NCBI RefSeq assembly: GCF_001310275.1 | Contig: NZ_LGYZ01000093.1 | Coordinates: 27,976-91,975 of the forward strand | DNA length: 64,000 bases | Direction: 5' to 3' | Origin: Nocardia arizonensis | Lineage (GTDB): Bacteria > Actinomycetota > Actinomycetes > Mycobacteriales > Mycobacteriaceae | Part shown: in pieces, positions 8,767 to 17,892 of the stretch | How the letters are laid out: each line of letters starts with the position of its first letter | Numbering within the stretch: position 1 is the first letter of the stretch | Program-made: the position numbers and the translations under genes | Notes under the pieces: model-generated | Seen by the model: only the letters and a program-made list of their open reading frames with translations | Told to the model about the DNA's origin: nothing | The model's database searches: none

Positions 8767-10212
8767 TTACCCGGTCCAGCCCATCGGCATGAGCAGCGAC
8801 TTCTGCTCGCAGAACGCGTCGAGGCCCTCCCTGCCGTTCTCGCGGCCGAGGCCGGAGTTCTTGTATCCGCCGAACGGCGAGGTCGGGTCGAAGGCGTACC
8901 AATTGATCGCGAAGGTGCCGGTGCGCACCTTGGCCGCGATCTCGGCGCCGTGTTCGATATCGCTGGTCCAGACCGAACCGGCCAGACCGTAGATCGAATC
9001 GTTGGCGATGGCGATGGCCTGCTCCTCGGTCTCGTACGGGATCACCGACAGCACCGGGCCGAAGATCTCCTCCTGCGCGATGGTCGATTTGTTGTCGACG
9101 TCGGCGAAGATGGTCGGCTCGACGAACCACCCGCGGTCAAGGCCCTCGGGCCGTCCGCCGCCGAGGACCAGCCGCGCGCCTTCCTGCTTGCCCTTGGCGA
9201 TATACCCCTCGACGCGCTCGCGCTGGCGTTCGGAGATCAGCGGGCCGAGCTGCACCGCCGGATCGTCGGGCATACCGACCTTCATGGTCTTCACATGCTC
9301 GACCAGCGCCTCGAGGATCTCGTCGTAGCGCCCGCGGGGGGCCAGGATGCGGGTCTGGGCGACACAGCCCTGGCCGCTGTTCATCAGGCCGGAGAAGGCC
9401 AGCACCGGAATGCCTGCGGCGAGGTCCATATCGGGCAGCAGTATGGCCGCGGACTTGCCGCCGAGTTCGAGCGAGACGCTCTTGAGCTGTTCGGTGGCGA
9501 TGGCGCCGATCTTGCGGCCGACGGCGGTACTGCCGGTGAAGGTCACCTTGTCCACACCCGGATGCGAGATCAGGTATTCGGCCACGTCGGCCTCGGCGGG
9601 CAGCACCGACAGCACGCCCTCGGGCAGGCCGGCCTCGGTGAAGATGTCGGCGACCATATTGGCCGTGATCGGAGTCAGCGGCGCGGGCTTGAGCACGACG
9701 GTGCAGCCCGCGAGCAGGGCCGGGGCGAGCTTGTTGCAGGCCAGGAACAGCGGAACGTTCCAGGCGGTCACCGCGGCGACCACGCCGCGCGGCTCGCGCG
9801 AGACCCGCGAGGTGCCGAAGGCGCCGACGCGAACCTCGTTCCAGGGGAAGCTCTTCGCGAGTTCGGCGTAGGCGTCCATCGCCGCGACGGCGGGCAGCTG
9901 GTTCAGCGTGATGGCGGCCATCGCGGGCGCGCCCACCTCCGCGGAGAGCGCGGCGCCGAGTTCGGCCGAACGCTGTTCGAGCAGGCGGGCGGCCCGGCTC
10001 AGCAGGGCCGCGCGTTCCTCGGGCGGGGTCGAGGGCCATGGGCCGTTGTCGAAGGCGTGCCGGGCGGCGGCGACCGCGGCGTCGACATCGGCGCGGACGA
10101 CCACGGGGACGCTACCCACCGGCTCGACCGTGGCGGGGGAGATGACCTCGAGGCGCTCGGAGGAGGTCGGCGCGGTCCACTGGCCGCCGATGAACAAGCT
10201 GTCGTAGTGCAT
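8767..10212 (-). CDS. NAD(P)-dependent aldehyde dehydrogenase (Rv0223c-type)
   Basis: A 481-residue ALDH-superfamily enzyme oxidising an aldehyde to its acid. Catalytic Cys283 lies in NSGQGCVAQ, the general base Glu249 in LELGGKSA, and the conserved AWNVP Asn near residue 150; the NAD-site FTGSTAVG loop is present. Length is normal. By position it matches M. tuberculosis Rv0223c, next to the Rv0224c-type methyltransferase. Two KstR-like boxes overlap and follow the start codon (10213-10259), which would place it in sterol or lipid catabolism, but that is an inference from the site. It lies convergent to a 65-residue hypothetical gene. Confidence 0.92.
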   Translation of the reverse strand: MHYDSLFIGGQWTAPTSSERLEVISPATVEPVGSVPVVVRADVDAAVAAARHAFDNGPWPSTPPEERAALLSRAARLLEQRSAELGAALSAEVGAPAMAAITLNQLPAVAAMDAYAELAKSFPWNEVRVGAFGTSRVSREPRGVVAAVTAWNVPLFLACNKLAPALLAGCTVVLKPAPLTPITANMVADIFTEAGLPEGVLSVLPAEADVAEYLISHPGVDKVTFTGSTAVGRKIGAIATEQLKSVSLELGGKSAAILLPDMDLAAGIPVLAFSGLMNSGQGCVAQTRILAPRGRYDEILEALVEHVKTMKVGMPDDPAVQLGPLISERQRERVEGYIAKGKQEGARLVLGGGRPEGLDRGWFVEPTIFADVDNKSTIAQEEIFGPVLSVIPYETEEQAIAIANDSIYGLAGSVWTSDIEHGAEIAAKVRTGTFAINWYAFDPTSPFGGYKNSGLGRENGREGLDAFCEQKSLLMPMGWTG

Positions 10213-10259
10213 GAGAACACGTTACAGTTTTGCCCGCGCCTTGTCTGTAACATGTTTCA
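10213..10259. promoter_or_regulatory. Paired KstR-like operator boxes at the aldehyde dehydrogenase start
   Basis: Two 14-bp sequences of the form AAC-NN-GTT lie directly upstream of the ALDH start codon. The first is GAGAACACGTTACA at 10213-10226 and the second TGTAACATGTTTCA at 10246-10259. The second matches TNNAACNNGTTNNA, the consensus I recall for the cholesterol-catabolism repressor KstR, at every fixed position; the first misses one. Together they also form an 11-of-12 inverted repeat (AACACGTTACAG / CTGTAACATGTT). Binding by KstR or another TetR protein is inferred. Confidence 0.55.
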
Positions 10260-10434
10260 GTTCTGCCGTCCGGCAACCCGCTGACCTGGGTAAAAGCCGA
10301 CCTGTTGGTTCTATTTCTCGGCAAACGCACTATTGCGTTCCGGTAACCGACGGAGGATGCTGTAGCTACTGATCAGCTCGCTCGATATTGAACCGATTCT
10401 GCATTGATCCGATACCGCAGGGGTGAACGAGGCA

Positions 10435-10737
10435 ATGGCGGTGCAAGTGGTCGGCAGGTCCCTGATGACCAGTGACCAGACCGAGCATCAAGCGAAGAGC
10501 GTCGGCGGCGGCGGGTGGGTGGTGTCGTTCCTCCCGGGGCGCACGCTGACGATCGAGCAGGCGACGGCGGCCATGCAGGCCGCCGAAGCCGTCGCGGTCG
10601 TCGGCGTGCTGGCCGACCAGGTCGGACTCACCACCTTGGAGACCGTCGGCCTGGCCATACAGGAATCTCCGTGGTGCGAACCGCTGCCCGGAGCGTGCGG
10701 TCCGCGCAGTTGGCGGCGGGGCTGGCTGGAGAAGTAG
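10435..10737 (+). CDS. Hypothetical protein (100 aa)
   Basis: ATG at 10435 follows AACGAGG; an in-frame GTG at 10423 is an alternative. The 100-residue product begins MAVQVVGRSLMTSD, then has a Gly-rich turn, a strand-rich WVVSFLPGRTLT segment and two alanine-rich helices (EQATAAMQAAEAVAVVGVLADQ split around residue 50). It ends directly against the stop of the convergent methyltransferase gene. No family recognised; the strand-helix-helix plan and mycolata context are all that can be said. Confidence 0.55.
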   Translation: MAVQVVGRSLMTSDQTEHQAKSVGGGGWVVSFLPGRTLTIEQATAAMQAAEAVAVVGVLADQVGLTTLETVGLAIQESPWCEPLPGACGPRSWRRGWLEK

Positions 10738-11538
10738 TCACTTGGTCGCGACGACGACCAGATTGCTCACCAGCAGTTCACGCAGCAGCGGAACGCGCAC
10801 CAGCCACCACGCCCACCGGGGGTGATAGCGCGGGAAGATCGTTCGCACATCGGCGGAAGTCGTTGCGGCCCAACGCAGACCATCGACCGCGCGCACCGTG
10901 AACAGCGAGCTTCCGAAACGGTTCTTCGGCTCGCGGCCGTGTTTGCGGCGGTAGCGGCGCGCGGCGAACTCGCCGCCGAGATAGTGCCACGGGCCGGTCT
11001 CGTGTCCGCCGAACGGGCCGTGCCACACCGTGTAGGAGAGCACGATCAAGCCCCCCGGACGGGTCACCCGCACCATCTCCTCGGCCATGAGCCACGGATC
11101 GGGGACGTGTTCGGCGACATTGGAGGAGAAACAGATGTCGACCGCGTCATCGCGAATCGGCAGCGCCATACCGGAGCCGCGCACCGCGCCCGCGGTCGCC
11201 AGGCCGGCCGCGTGCAGCTCGGCGGGATCGGGTTCGACCGGAATGTAACGCGCCCCGGCGCGGGCGAACTCCTCGGCGAAGTAGCCGGGGCCGCCGCCGA
11301 CGTCGAGAATCGTGGCGCCGTCGAGATCGCGGCCGGTGCGGTCGAAATAGAAATCGCCGAGCATGGCGGCGCTGTCGGCGGCGATTTCGCCGTAGAAACG
11401 GGCCGGATCGGTCTGTTCGAATCGGAAACTGCCGAGCAACCGTAGGGAGCGGCGCAGCGTCGCGCGGCGTGCGAAGCGTGACGTCGCGGGCCTGCGGGCC
11501 GGAACGGCGGCGAGCGGCTTCGTCTCGGTTATCGACAC
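10738..11538 (-). CDS. SAM-dependent methyltransferase (Rv0224c-type)
   Basis: A 266-residue class I methyltransferase. The SAM-binding motif I is ILDVGGGPGYFAEEFA, motif II is around YIPVEPDP, and a NVAEHVPDPWLMAEEMVRV block follows, typical of the Methyltransf_11 group. The GTG at 11538 (VSITETKPL) is preferred because the longer frame upstream is arginine/proline-rich noise. M. tuberculosis Rv0224c has about 254 residues and lies in the same order beside the ALDH and the GT4 gene. The substrate is unknown; the cell-envelope neighbourhood suggests a lipid or glycan. Confidence 0.87.
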   Translation of the reverse strand: MSITETKPLAAVPARRPATSRFARRATLRRSLRLLGSFRFEQTDPARFYGEIAADSAAMLGDFYFDRTGRDLDGATILDVGGGPGYFAEEFARAGARYIPVEPDPAELHAAGLATAGAVRGSGMALPIRDDAVDICFSSNVAEHVPDPWLMAEEMVRVTRPGGLIVLSYTVWHGPFGGHETGPWHYLGGEFAARRYRRKHGREPKNRFGSSLFTVRAVDGLRWAATTSADVRTIFPRYHPRWAWWLVRVPLLRELLVSNLVVVATK

Positions 11539-11638
11539 GGCGGAGAGTGTCGCACAGGGTGGTCCGTGCCGGGGAAGGCGTCCCCGCGGCGGTCCGGCAC
11601 CGGCCCGGCGCCGCGCGCGCCGGACCGGTGGTCTCGGG

Positions 11639-11782
11639 TCAGCCGATACCGCTGCTCGCGCCGCTGCCGGTGGACAGCGACGAGGTGAGCAGGCCAAGCA
11701 CGACCGCGAGTACGGCGCCGAGGTCGCCGGTCGCGCCGCCGCCCGCACCGCCGCCGGTGCGTGTTCTCGGTGTCACCTTCAT
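11639..11782 (-). CDS. Small Gly/Ser-rich single-helix protein (47 aa)
   Basis: A gene usually missed because of its length. The ATG at 11782 has a perfect ribosome binding site (GAGGAGATGACAT before ATG). The 47-residue product starts MKVTPRTRTGGG, has one hydrophobic helix (LGAVLAVVLGLL) and ends in a Ser/Gly tail (TGSGASSGIG). A basic N-terminus, hydrophobic core and small-residue tail fit a secreted or membrane-inserted peptide. It lies upstream of the methyltransferase on the same strand and divergent from the GT4 gene. Not recognised as a named family. Confidence 0.55.
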   Translation of the reverse strand: MKVTPRTRTGGGAGGGATGDLGAVLAVVLGLLTSSLSTGSGASSGIG

Positions 11783-11976
11783 ATGTCATCTCCTCATCGT
11801 GATGGCGAACATCGTGGTCGGCACGCTATCGAAGCTGACTGTGAAATGGAAGCATTTCAATAATTTTCGTCGGATCGACGCCGGAAGCGACGGGATGACC
11901 GGTTGCGCGCGTTATGGTGTAGCCCGATATCCGTGCTCCCGTCCGGGACCCGACGAAGCGAGAGAAGCTCCCAATC

Positions 11977-13149
11977 GTGCGCGAAGTCCTCCTACTCTGC
12001 TGGCGTGACACCGGGCACCCGCAGGGTGGCGGCAGCGAACGCTATCTGGAGCAGGTCGGCGCGCAATTGGCCGCCCGCGGCGTCAAGGTCACCCTTCGCA
12101 CCGCGCACTACCGGGGCGCGCCGCGGCGCGAACGGATCAACGGCATCGACATCAGCCGCGGCGGCGGCCGATACACCGTGTATCCGCGCGCGCTGCTCGC
12201 CATCGCGCTGGGCCGACTCGGACTCGGCGCATTGCGCGGCATTCGGCCCGACGCGGTCATCGACACCCAGAACGGCATCCCGTTCTTCGCCGGACTCGCG
12301 CTCGACGCGCCCTCGGTGGTGCTTGTCCACCACGGACATCGCGAACAGTGGCCGGTCGCGGGTCGGTTGACGGGGCGAATCGGCTGGTGGATCGAATCCC
12401 GGCTGTCCCCGCGGGTGCACCGCGGCAATCAATACCTGACCGTGTCGCTGCCCTCCGCCGAGGAACTCGCAACCCTCGGAGTGAATCGTTCACGCATCGC
12501 CGTGGTGCGCAACGGAGCCGAACCCGTGCCGGACGGCGCGCCCACCGGCGCCGCGCGCACCCGCGCCCGGCAGCCGCGCATCGTGGTCCTGTCCCGGCTG
12601 GTTCCGCACAAGCAGATAGAGGACGCGCTGGCCGCGGCCGCGCGACTGCGTGCCCGCGTGCCCGGACTGCGCGTCGACGTCGTCGGCGGCGGCTGGTGGG
12701 CGGACAATCTGCGCGCCTACGCCGCCGAACTGGACATCACCGACGCGGTCACCTTCCACGGACACGTCGACGAACGCCGCAAACACGAACTGCTCGCCCG
12801 CGCGTGGGTGCACGTGCTGCCCTCCCGCAAGGAGGGGTGGGGACTGGCCGTCATCGAGGCGGCCCAGCACGGTGTACCGACGGTGGGCTACCGCAGTTCG
12901 CGCGGACTCACAGATTCGATCGTCGACGGTGTCACCGGAGTGCTGGTCGACGATCTCGGCCATCTCACCGACGCTGTCGGCGAACTGCTCGACGATCACG
13001 CCGCCCGCACGGTCATGGGGGAGAAGGCTCGCGCCCGCGCCCGCGAATTCTCCTGGGAACAAACGGGTAACGGGGTCTACCAGGTGCTGGCGGCCATCGC
13101 GCGCGGTGAGCACACCAGCGGACTCGTCGCCGCGCCTACGGTTCGCTGA
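11977..13149 (+). CDS. GT4-family glycosyltransferase (Rv0225-type)
   Basis: A 390-residue retaining glycosyltransferase of the GT-B fold, family GT4. The N-terminal domain carries the acceptor-site GGGSERYLEQ loop, and the C-terminal domain the nucleotide-sugar EGWGLAVIEAAQ (E-x7-E) motif near residue 287. The GTG at 11977 starts VREVLLLCWRD, the usual N-terminus. It matches Rv0225 in position, between the methyltransferase and the Rv0226c-type membrane protein. The product is expected to be an envelope glycan or glycolipid made on the cytoplasmic face; donor and acceptor are unknown. The last 14 bp overlap the convergent membrane gene. Confidence 0.9.
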   Translation: MREVLLLCWRDTGHPQGGGSERYLEQVGAQLAARGVKVTLRTAHYRGAPRRERINGIDISRGGGRYTVYPRALLAIALGRLGLGALRGIRPDAVIDTQNGIPFFAGLALDAPSVVLVHHGHREQWPVAGRLTGRIGWWIESRLSPRVHRGNQYLTVSLPSAEELATLGVNRSRIAVVRNGAEPVPDGAPTGAARTRARQPRIVVLSRLVPHKQIEDALAAAARLRARVPGLRVDVVGGGWWADNLRAYAAELDITDAVTFHGHVDERRKHELLARAWVHVLPSRKEGWGLAVIEAAQHGVPTVGYRSSRGLTDSIVDGVTGVLVDDLGHLTDAVGELLDDHAARTVMGEKARARAREFSWEQTGNGVYQVLAAIARGEHTSGLVAAPTVR

Positions 13150-15067
13150 CTCCCTCGCGCGCGGGGAACAGCGCCGCGGCGAGCGCGCCGCCGATCAGCA
13201 GTGCGGCCCAGAGCAAGTGCGCCAGAATCGCGGTGATCCGTTGCGCGGCAGGTGTTTCGGTGTCGGCGACGCCCGGAACCCGGTAGAGTCCGAAATCCGC
13301 GTCCTCGTATACCGTCTCCAAGGTCGCCAGGGTCCGCGCCGAATCGCCGAGCGGCCCCGGGGTCGAGCGCTCGACCAGCACCAACCCCACACCCGAGCGC
13401 GCCAGCTCATCGGCCGAACCGCCGTGCAGCAGTGTCTTTTCCACCTGCGCGGCGCGCGCGCCCTCACCGGCGACCACGAGTCCGCGCACCGGCAGTTCGC
13501 CCGTCTGGAGCACGTCGCGGGGCAGCATCCGCGGCGCCGGATCGAGCACCGCGACCTTTCCGCTGTAAGGGAACTTCCGAAACATGCCTCCGGGCAGTAC
13601 CGCGATATCACCCGGTCCGTCCGCCCGCTGCGCGACTCGTTCCCAACCGCCCGGGTAGCGCACCGGTCGGAGTGCGCCGCCCACTCCCCAGGCGAGGTCG
13701 AGCAGGGGAAGGGTCAACAAGGCTATACACAGGGTCGCGACCAGAGCGGCCGTGCCGGATGAATCGTGCGCGGTGCGCGGGCGGCGCGCGACGATGCGGC
13801 AGCAGGCCGCGGCGCACAGTGTGTACGCGGGCATCGCGAGCGCGACGTACTTCTGGGTGTCACGCAGGAGACCGGCCCCCGGAACATGGACGACCAGCCA
13901 TTCCATGACGGGCATGCCCAAGCCGGTGGCGGCGAGCGCGGGCAGGACCACCGCGGCGGCGGCCGTCACGAGCAGGGCGCGGCGGACGTGGGTCGCGGGG
14001 GCGTCGGCGGGAGTGCGGGCGGCCACCGCTCGGACGCCGACGAGCACGATCGCCATCAGAATGAGCGTGCTGACCAGCGCCAGCGGAGTGGTGCGTGAGG
14101 CCGGGACGGCGTCGCCGTTCCAGATGCCGCCGAGTCCGGCGAGGGCGCCGAGGGTGCCGAGTCCGGGTTCGGCACGGGCGGCGAAGGCGGCGATCCCGGC
14201 CGGATCGGAGGGTTCCGCGCCCGCACCGGACAACGCGGTCGCGACCAACCACGGCGCCGACGCCGCCACCAGTCCCACCGCCACCCCCGCGAGGTCGCGC
14301 CGCCCCACCGTCACCAGCGCGACACACCCCGCCAACAGCGCACCCGTCGGAGTCAGCCCCGCCGCCGCGAGACAGCCGAGCAACGCACCCCACGCACCGA
14401 CCGCCGCGCGTCTCGATGCGAACGGCGTCGAGCCGATCGCCGCGGCTCGCGCGGATTCGGATTTCGAAGCGTGCGGCGACGACGCGGAGTCCGCGTTCCG
14501 TTGGGGTCGGGGCGAGGGTCGTTTCGTCGAAGGCGCGCCGCGTGCGCGGATGACGCGCAGGCGGTAGGCGGCGAGTGCGGTCCACGGGAGCGCCGCGTAG
14601 CCGGTGAGCAGACTCCAATGGCCTTGGAGCAGGCGTTCGGCGACATACGGGTTCCACAGGGCGACGGTGGTCGCCACCAGCTGTGCGCCGAGCGGTGCGC
14701 GCAGCAGCGCACGAGCCAGGACCGCCGCGCCGTAGCCCGCGGCCCAGAGCGCCGACAGCAGGATCGCCTTGACCACGAGTCCGCCGTCCACGACCGGTGA
14801 GACGGCGGCGAGAAATGCGTCCTGCGGCACCGCACGCGGCGCGGCGTCACCAAGACCGAGTGCGGAGTCGGTGAGGTAGGACCGCGGGGTGCTCACCGCG
14901 TCCCGTAGGAGCAGATAGCCGGAACCCGACAGCGGACCCGCGATGAGCGCCGCCAGTACGGCGCTGTACCCGGCCGGAACCAGCCGACCCGAGCGCACCG
15001 GATTACCGCGACCGCCACCCACGGACCCACACCCTACGGACCCCGCCCGTCGTTCCCGCCGCCGCAT
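13136..15067 (-). CDS. Polytopic membrane protein (Rv0226c-type), GT-C-like
   Basis: A 643-residue integral membrane protein. About 10-12 hydrophobic segments are visible (for example VLAALIAGPLSGSGYLLL, LVSTLILMAIVLVGV and a C-terminal LLWAALLIGGALAAALF), with a large soluble segment before the last one. This architecture resembles GT-C glycosyltransferases that use polyprenyl-linked sugars, but a catalytic motif is not clear. The ATG at 15067 (MRRRERRAGS) is chosen because upstream frame is proline/arginine-rich noise overlapping the divergent gene. It matches Rv0226c in position. An Arg/Ser/Pro-rich insert around residues 170-215 is unusual. Confidence 0.8.
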   Translation of the reverse strand: MRRRERRAGSVGCGSVGGGRGNPVRSGRLVPAGYSAVLAALIAGPLSGSGYLLLRDAVSTPRSYLTDSALGLGDAAPRAVPQDAFLAAVSPVVDGGLVVKAILLSALWAAGYGAAVLARALLRAPLGAQLVATTVALWNPYVAERLLQGHWSLLTGYAALPWTALAAYRLRVIRARGAPSTKRPSPRPQRNADSASSPHASKSESARAAAIGSTPFASRRAAVGAWGALLGCLAAAGLTPTGALLAGCVALVTVGRRDLAGVAVGLVAASAPWLVATALSGAGAEPSDPAGIAAFAARAEPGLGTLGALAGLGGIWNGDAVPASRTTPLALVSTLILMAIVLVGVRAVAARTPADAPATHVRRALLVTAAAAVVLPALAATGLGMPVMEWLVVHVPGAGLLRDTQKYVALAMPAYTLCAAACCRIVARRPRTAHDSSGTAALVATLCIALLTLPLLDLAWGVGGALRPVRYPGGWERVAQRADGPGDIAVLPGGMFRKFPYSGKVAVLDPAPRMLPRDVLQTGELPVRGLVVAGEGARAAQVEKTLLHGGSADELARSGVGLVLVERSTPGPLGDSARTLATLETVYEDADFGLYRVPGVADTETPAAQRITAILAHLLWAALLIGGALAAALFPAREGVSEP

Positions 15068-15135
15068 GACCACCGCCTCCGAACGGGTGCTTCGGGCGGG
15101 GCGGAGGGCTTTCGGGCGGGGCGGATCGCGCGGCG

Positions 15136-16464
15136 ATGGGGTTGAAGTGCGACGATGGGGCGGTGCTTGCCGTCCGTCGTCTTCCCGTGGTGGCGGATCT
15201 GACGTTGGTGACGGCGGGGGCCATGACCGCGAATGTCGCGGGATACCTGCTGCAAGTGCTGGCGGGGCGCTGGCTGGGGGTGGCGGGGTACAGCGAGTTC
15301 GCGAGTCTGCTGGCGGTGCAGCTGCTGTGCGCGGTGCCCGCGCTCGCACTCCAGAATGTCGTGGCCAGGGAGGTCGTGCGGGGGACCGGTATCCGGGCAC
15401 TGCGGGGGTTGCAGTGGCGGTGTGCGGTGATCGTCGCGGCGGTGGCCGTGGTCCTCGTGCCCGCGGTGACGGCGGCTCTACAGGTGAGTCTCGCGGCATG
15501 CGCGGCGGCCTTGGGCGCCGCGCCCGCGCTCGTACTTCTCTCGGGTGAACAGGGGATTCTCCAGGGCTCCAGACGTTTCCGCGGTTTGGCGCTTGTGCTC
15601 GGCGCGGCCGGGGTCGCGCGGGTCGCGCCCGCCCTGATCGTCCTGGCGCTCGGCGGCGGCGCGGCGGCCGCGTTGGGTGCCGCGGCGCTGGGACTCGTGG
15701 TCGCCGCGATCATCGCCCGCCGCGTCGCGGGCGGTCCGCTCCGTCCCGGCGCGGATCGGTCCGAGCGGGTCCGGGGTGCCTCGCAACTGCCTCGGGAGGT
15801 CGAAATCGGTCCGCGACCGGTCGATTCACCCGGCGGCCTGTCCCGGCGCGGCGTCGGTGTCCTTCCGGTGCTGCGCGCGGCGCAGGTGCAGGCCGCGCTC
15901 ATGGCGCTGTCCTCCGCGGACCTGATCGTGGTGCGCGTGGTGCTGGACGAGGCGGATGCGAGCCGTTACGCCCTCGGCACCATCGCCGCGAAGATCGCGT
16001 TCTGGTTGCCGCAGGCCGTCGGGGTGGTGCTGTATCCCCGGATGGCGCAGCCCGCGCATTCGGCGCGTGCTGTTCGGGACGCGTTCGGTGTGCTGTCGGC
16101 CATCGGAGTCGTCGCGGTCGCGGTGGCGGCGGTGGCCGCACCGCTCGCACCGCTGTTCGCCGGACACGATTACGCGCCGATTCAAGGACTGCTGTGGGTA
16201 TTCGCCCTGCACGGCGCGATTCTGGCGGTCTTGCAGGGCGCGATGCTGTCGGCGATCGCCGTCGACCGCACTTCCCTGGCCGCGCTCACCTGGCTCGGCC
16301 TGCTTGTCGAGGTGACCTTGATGCTGGTGTTCGCCCGAACGGTGCCCGCGTTGATCACCACGGCGGTATGCGTGGCCGCGGTGACGACGACCGCCGTCGC
16401 GGTGGTGGTCCTGCGTACCGCCGAGCGTCCGACCGCCCGGATCGTGGAATTGCCGACCGGGTAG
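15136..16464 (+). CDS. Lipid/oligosaccharide flippase (MOP superfamily)
   Basis: A 442-residue integral membrane protein with about 12-14 hydrophobic segments, like Wzx/MurJ-type polysaccharide exporters. The N-terminal ADLTLVTAGAMTANVAGYLLQVLAGRWLG segment, quoted here only in outline, with Gly/Ala helices and charged cytoplasmic loops fits this family. Such proteins flip polyprenyl-linked glycans across the membrane. An arginine-rich loop occupies residues ~200-240. It starts at 15136 (MGLKCDDG) or at the in-frame GTG 15163, and is divergent from the Rv0226c-type gene with 68 bp between. Cargo unknown. Confidence 0.75.
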   Translation: MGLKCDDGAVLAVRRLPVVADLTLVTAGAMTANVAGYLLQVLAGRWLGVAGYSEFASLLAVQLLCAVPALALQNVVAREVVRGTGIRALRGLQWRCAVIVAAVAVVLVPAVTAALQVSLAACAAALGAAPALVLLSGEQGILQGSRRFRGLALVLGAAGVARVAPALIVLALGGGAAAALGAAALGLVVAAIIARRVAGGPLRPGADRSERVRGASQLPREVEIGPRPVDSPGGLSRRGVGVLPVLRAAQVQAALMALSSADLIVVRVVLDEADASRYALGTIAAKIAFWLPQAVGVVLYPRMAQPAHSARAVRDAFGVLSAIGVVAVAVAAVAAPLAPLFAGHDYAPIQGLLWVFALHGAILAVLQGAMLSAIAVDRTSLAALTWLGLLVEVTLMLVFARTVPALITTAVCVAAVTTTAVAVVVLRTAERPTARIVELPTG

Positions 16465-16711
16465 CGCGAATCCGGCGTGATTCCTGTTCTCGGACAGGGG
16501 AAGTGACGCGGGGCGGCGCTGCCGGGTCGGTGACCCGAAAGGCTCCGCCATTGCGTCGCGGGGGGTTCGCCGAATGTCCGTGGGCGGAGGTGAATGCGCT
16601 ATTCACGAGCGTTTGCCCATATGTGAATTCGGGTATTCTTTTCGCCCGCGTCCGCGGCACTGCAACGCGTGGCGTAATTCGTTCGCACGTAATTTCGCCC
16701 GGTACACAAAA
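16465..16711. other. Intergenic region, no gene seen
   Basis: The gap between the flippase and the convergent DUF3068 gene holds no supported coding sequence. Only the terminator at 16706-16751 stands out. The A/T-richer stretch around 16600-16710 reads openly in several frames but has no ribosome binding site or recognisable protein. Confidence 0.5.
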
Positions 16712-16751
16712 GAATTCGGCTCCCCGGTGAGGAGGCCGGGGAGCCGAATTC
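16706..16751 (-). terminator. Rho-independent terminator of the DUF3068 gene
   Basis: Long inverted repeat with arms GAATTCGGCTCCCCGG and CCGGGGAGCCGAATTC around a short loop. Read on the minus strand it is followed by TTTTGTGT. It lies about 30 bp beyond the stop codon at 16780. Confidence 0.9.
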
Positions 16752-16779
16752 GGTGGTTTGCTCGATATGAGCGAAGTGG

Positions 16780-17892
16780 TCAGAGTCCCTTGCGCATATC
16801 GATCTGCTCGGTGGGTGCGTCGTCACTTCCACGGGGACGTCCGGGGCCGACGCGGCCCGCGGTCGCGCCCGTCGAGCCGCCGCGCAGGCCGAGGAAGATA
16901 CCCCCGAGGACGGCGATCACGCCGACGATGCCGAAGACGATCGGCATGGTGCGCCCGAACAGCGCGAGCTTGTCGATGCTGTCCTGGGCGATGCCCATCT
17001 GCAATTCGATGGTGTTCTCGTCGAAGACCAGGTTGGACTTCAGCGCGGTCACGTCCGGCTTGTCGCCGGTGCGCGCGTAATAGAGGTGCAGCTGCTCGCC
17101 GCCCTTGATGATGGTTCCGGTCTGCGGCTCGACCCACACGTCGCGGACATTGGTGTAGTAGCGCGTCATGGTGACGTCACCGTCGCCGGGCAGACCCCAC
17201 TTCGCGGCGGGCAGGGTGACCTTGTTGGTTGGCGCCTGCACGACCTCCCACAGATTGGTCGCGGGGACCGTCTGCTGGAAGTGGTAGACCTTCATGCTGT
17301 TGATCTCGGTCTCTTCGACGAAGTTCATATCAATGCTCTTGCGCGCGTTGATGTCGAAGTACGGGTAGTTCTTCTTCTCGGTGCCGATCGGGAACCGGTA
17401 TTGCAGGCCCGTGTGCTGCACCGGCTCGGCGAGGCTCTCACCGGCCGCGTTGGTGGTGACGGCGATCGAACCGTTGGGTTCGGTGTCCACCGGCATACCG
17501 GTCTTGCGGTCGATGGTGACCCGGTCGACGACCGCGGTGAGCAGCCCGGTGTCGCCCTGCCTGTCGATGCGGCGCAGGGTCTGACCGGCCTGCACCGTCA
17601 TCTGGGTGGCATCGGCCGGATCCTCCACCGTGAGGAAACGCTGCGAGATCAGCGGGACGTTCGTGTCGACCTTGGCGGAGCCTTCGGGAGTGGTCAGCGA
17701 CTTGGCGTCCAGTACCAGGCTCTCGGCGCCCGCCTTATTGTTGGCGACCGTGGTGATCTCGAGGTCGAGCGGAGTTTTCGCCAGTTTGCCGACGGTGTAG
17801 GTCGGGATCAGGACAGCCATCACGATGAGTAATGCGCCCAGCCCGATGAGTAGGCAGGCCACCGTCCTTCTGGTACCGGCACTCAGTGCCAT
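16780..17892 (-). CDS. DUF3068 (PorA-family) membrane protein, Rv0227c-type
   Basis: A 370-residue protein with one transmembrane helix at each end (ACLLIGLGALLIVMAVLIP near residue 15 and IVFGIVGVIAVLGGIFLGL near 325) around a large extracytoplasmic beta-rich domain. It belongs to DUF3068, the Rv0227c family; from memory, corynebacterial and M. smegmatis members are needed for lipomannan maturation. The ATG at 17892 (MALSAGTRR) is preceded by GGAGAG; the frame extends further but without conserved sequence. The short cytoplasmic C-terminal tail is Gly/Arg-rich. Its place in the envelope gene block agrees with a role in lipoglycan assembly. Confidence 0.9.
   Translation of the reverse strand: MALSAGTRRTVACLLIGLGALLIVMAVLIPTYTVGKLAKTPLDLEITTVANNKAGAESLVLDAKSLTTPEGSAKVDTNVPLISQRFLTVEDPADATQMTVQAGQTLRRIDRQGDTGLLTAVVDRVTIDRKTGMPVDTEPNGSIAVTTNAAGESLAEPVQHTGLQYRFPIGTEKKNYPYFDINARKSIDMNFVEETEINSMKVYHFQQTVPATNLWEVVQAPTNKVTLPAAKWGLPGDGDVTMTRYYTNVRDVWVEPQTGTIIKGGEQLHLYYARTGDKPDVTALKSNLVFDENTIELQMGIAQDSIDKLALFGRTMPIVFGIVGVIAVLGGIFLGLRGGSTGATAGRVGPGRPRGSDDAPTEQIDMRKGL

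Noticed and set aside
8950..10284. Long plus-strand frame opposite the aldehyde dehydrogenase
   Set aside because: Composition typical of antisense GC-rich frames; the minus-strand ALDH motifs are unmistakable.
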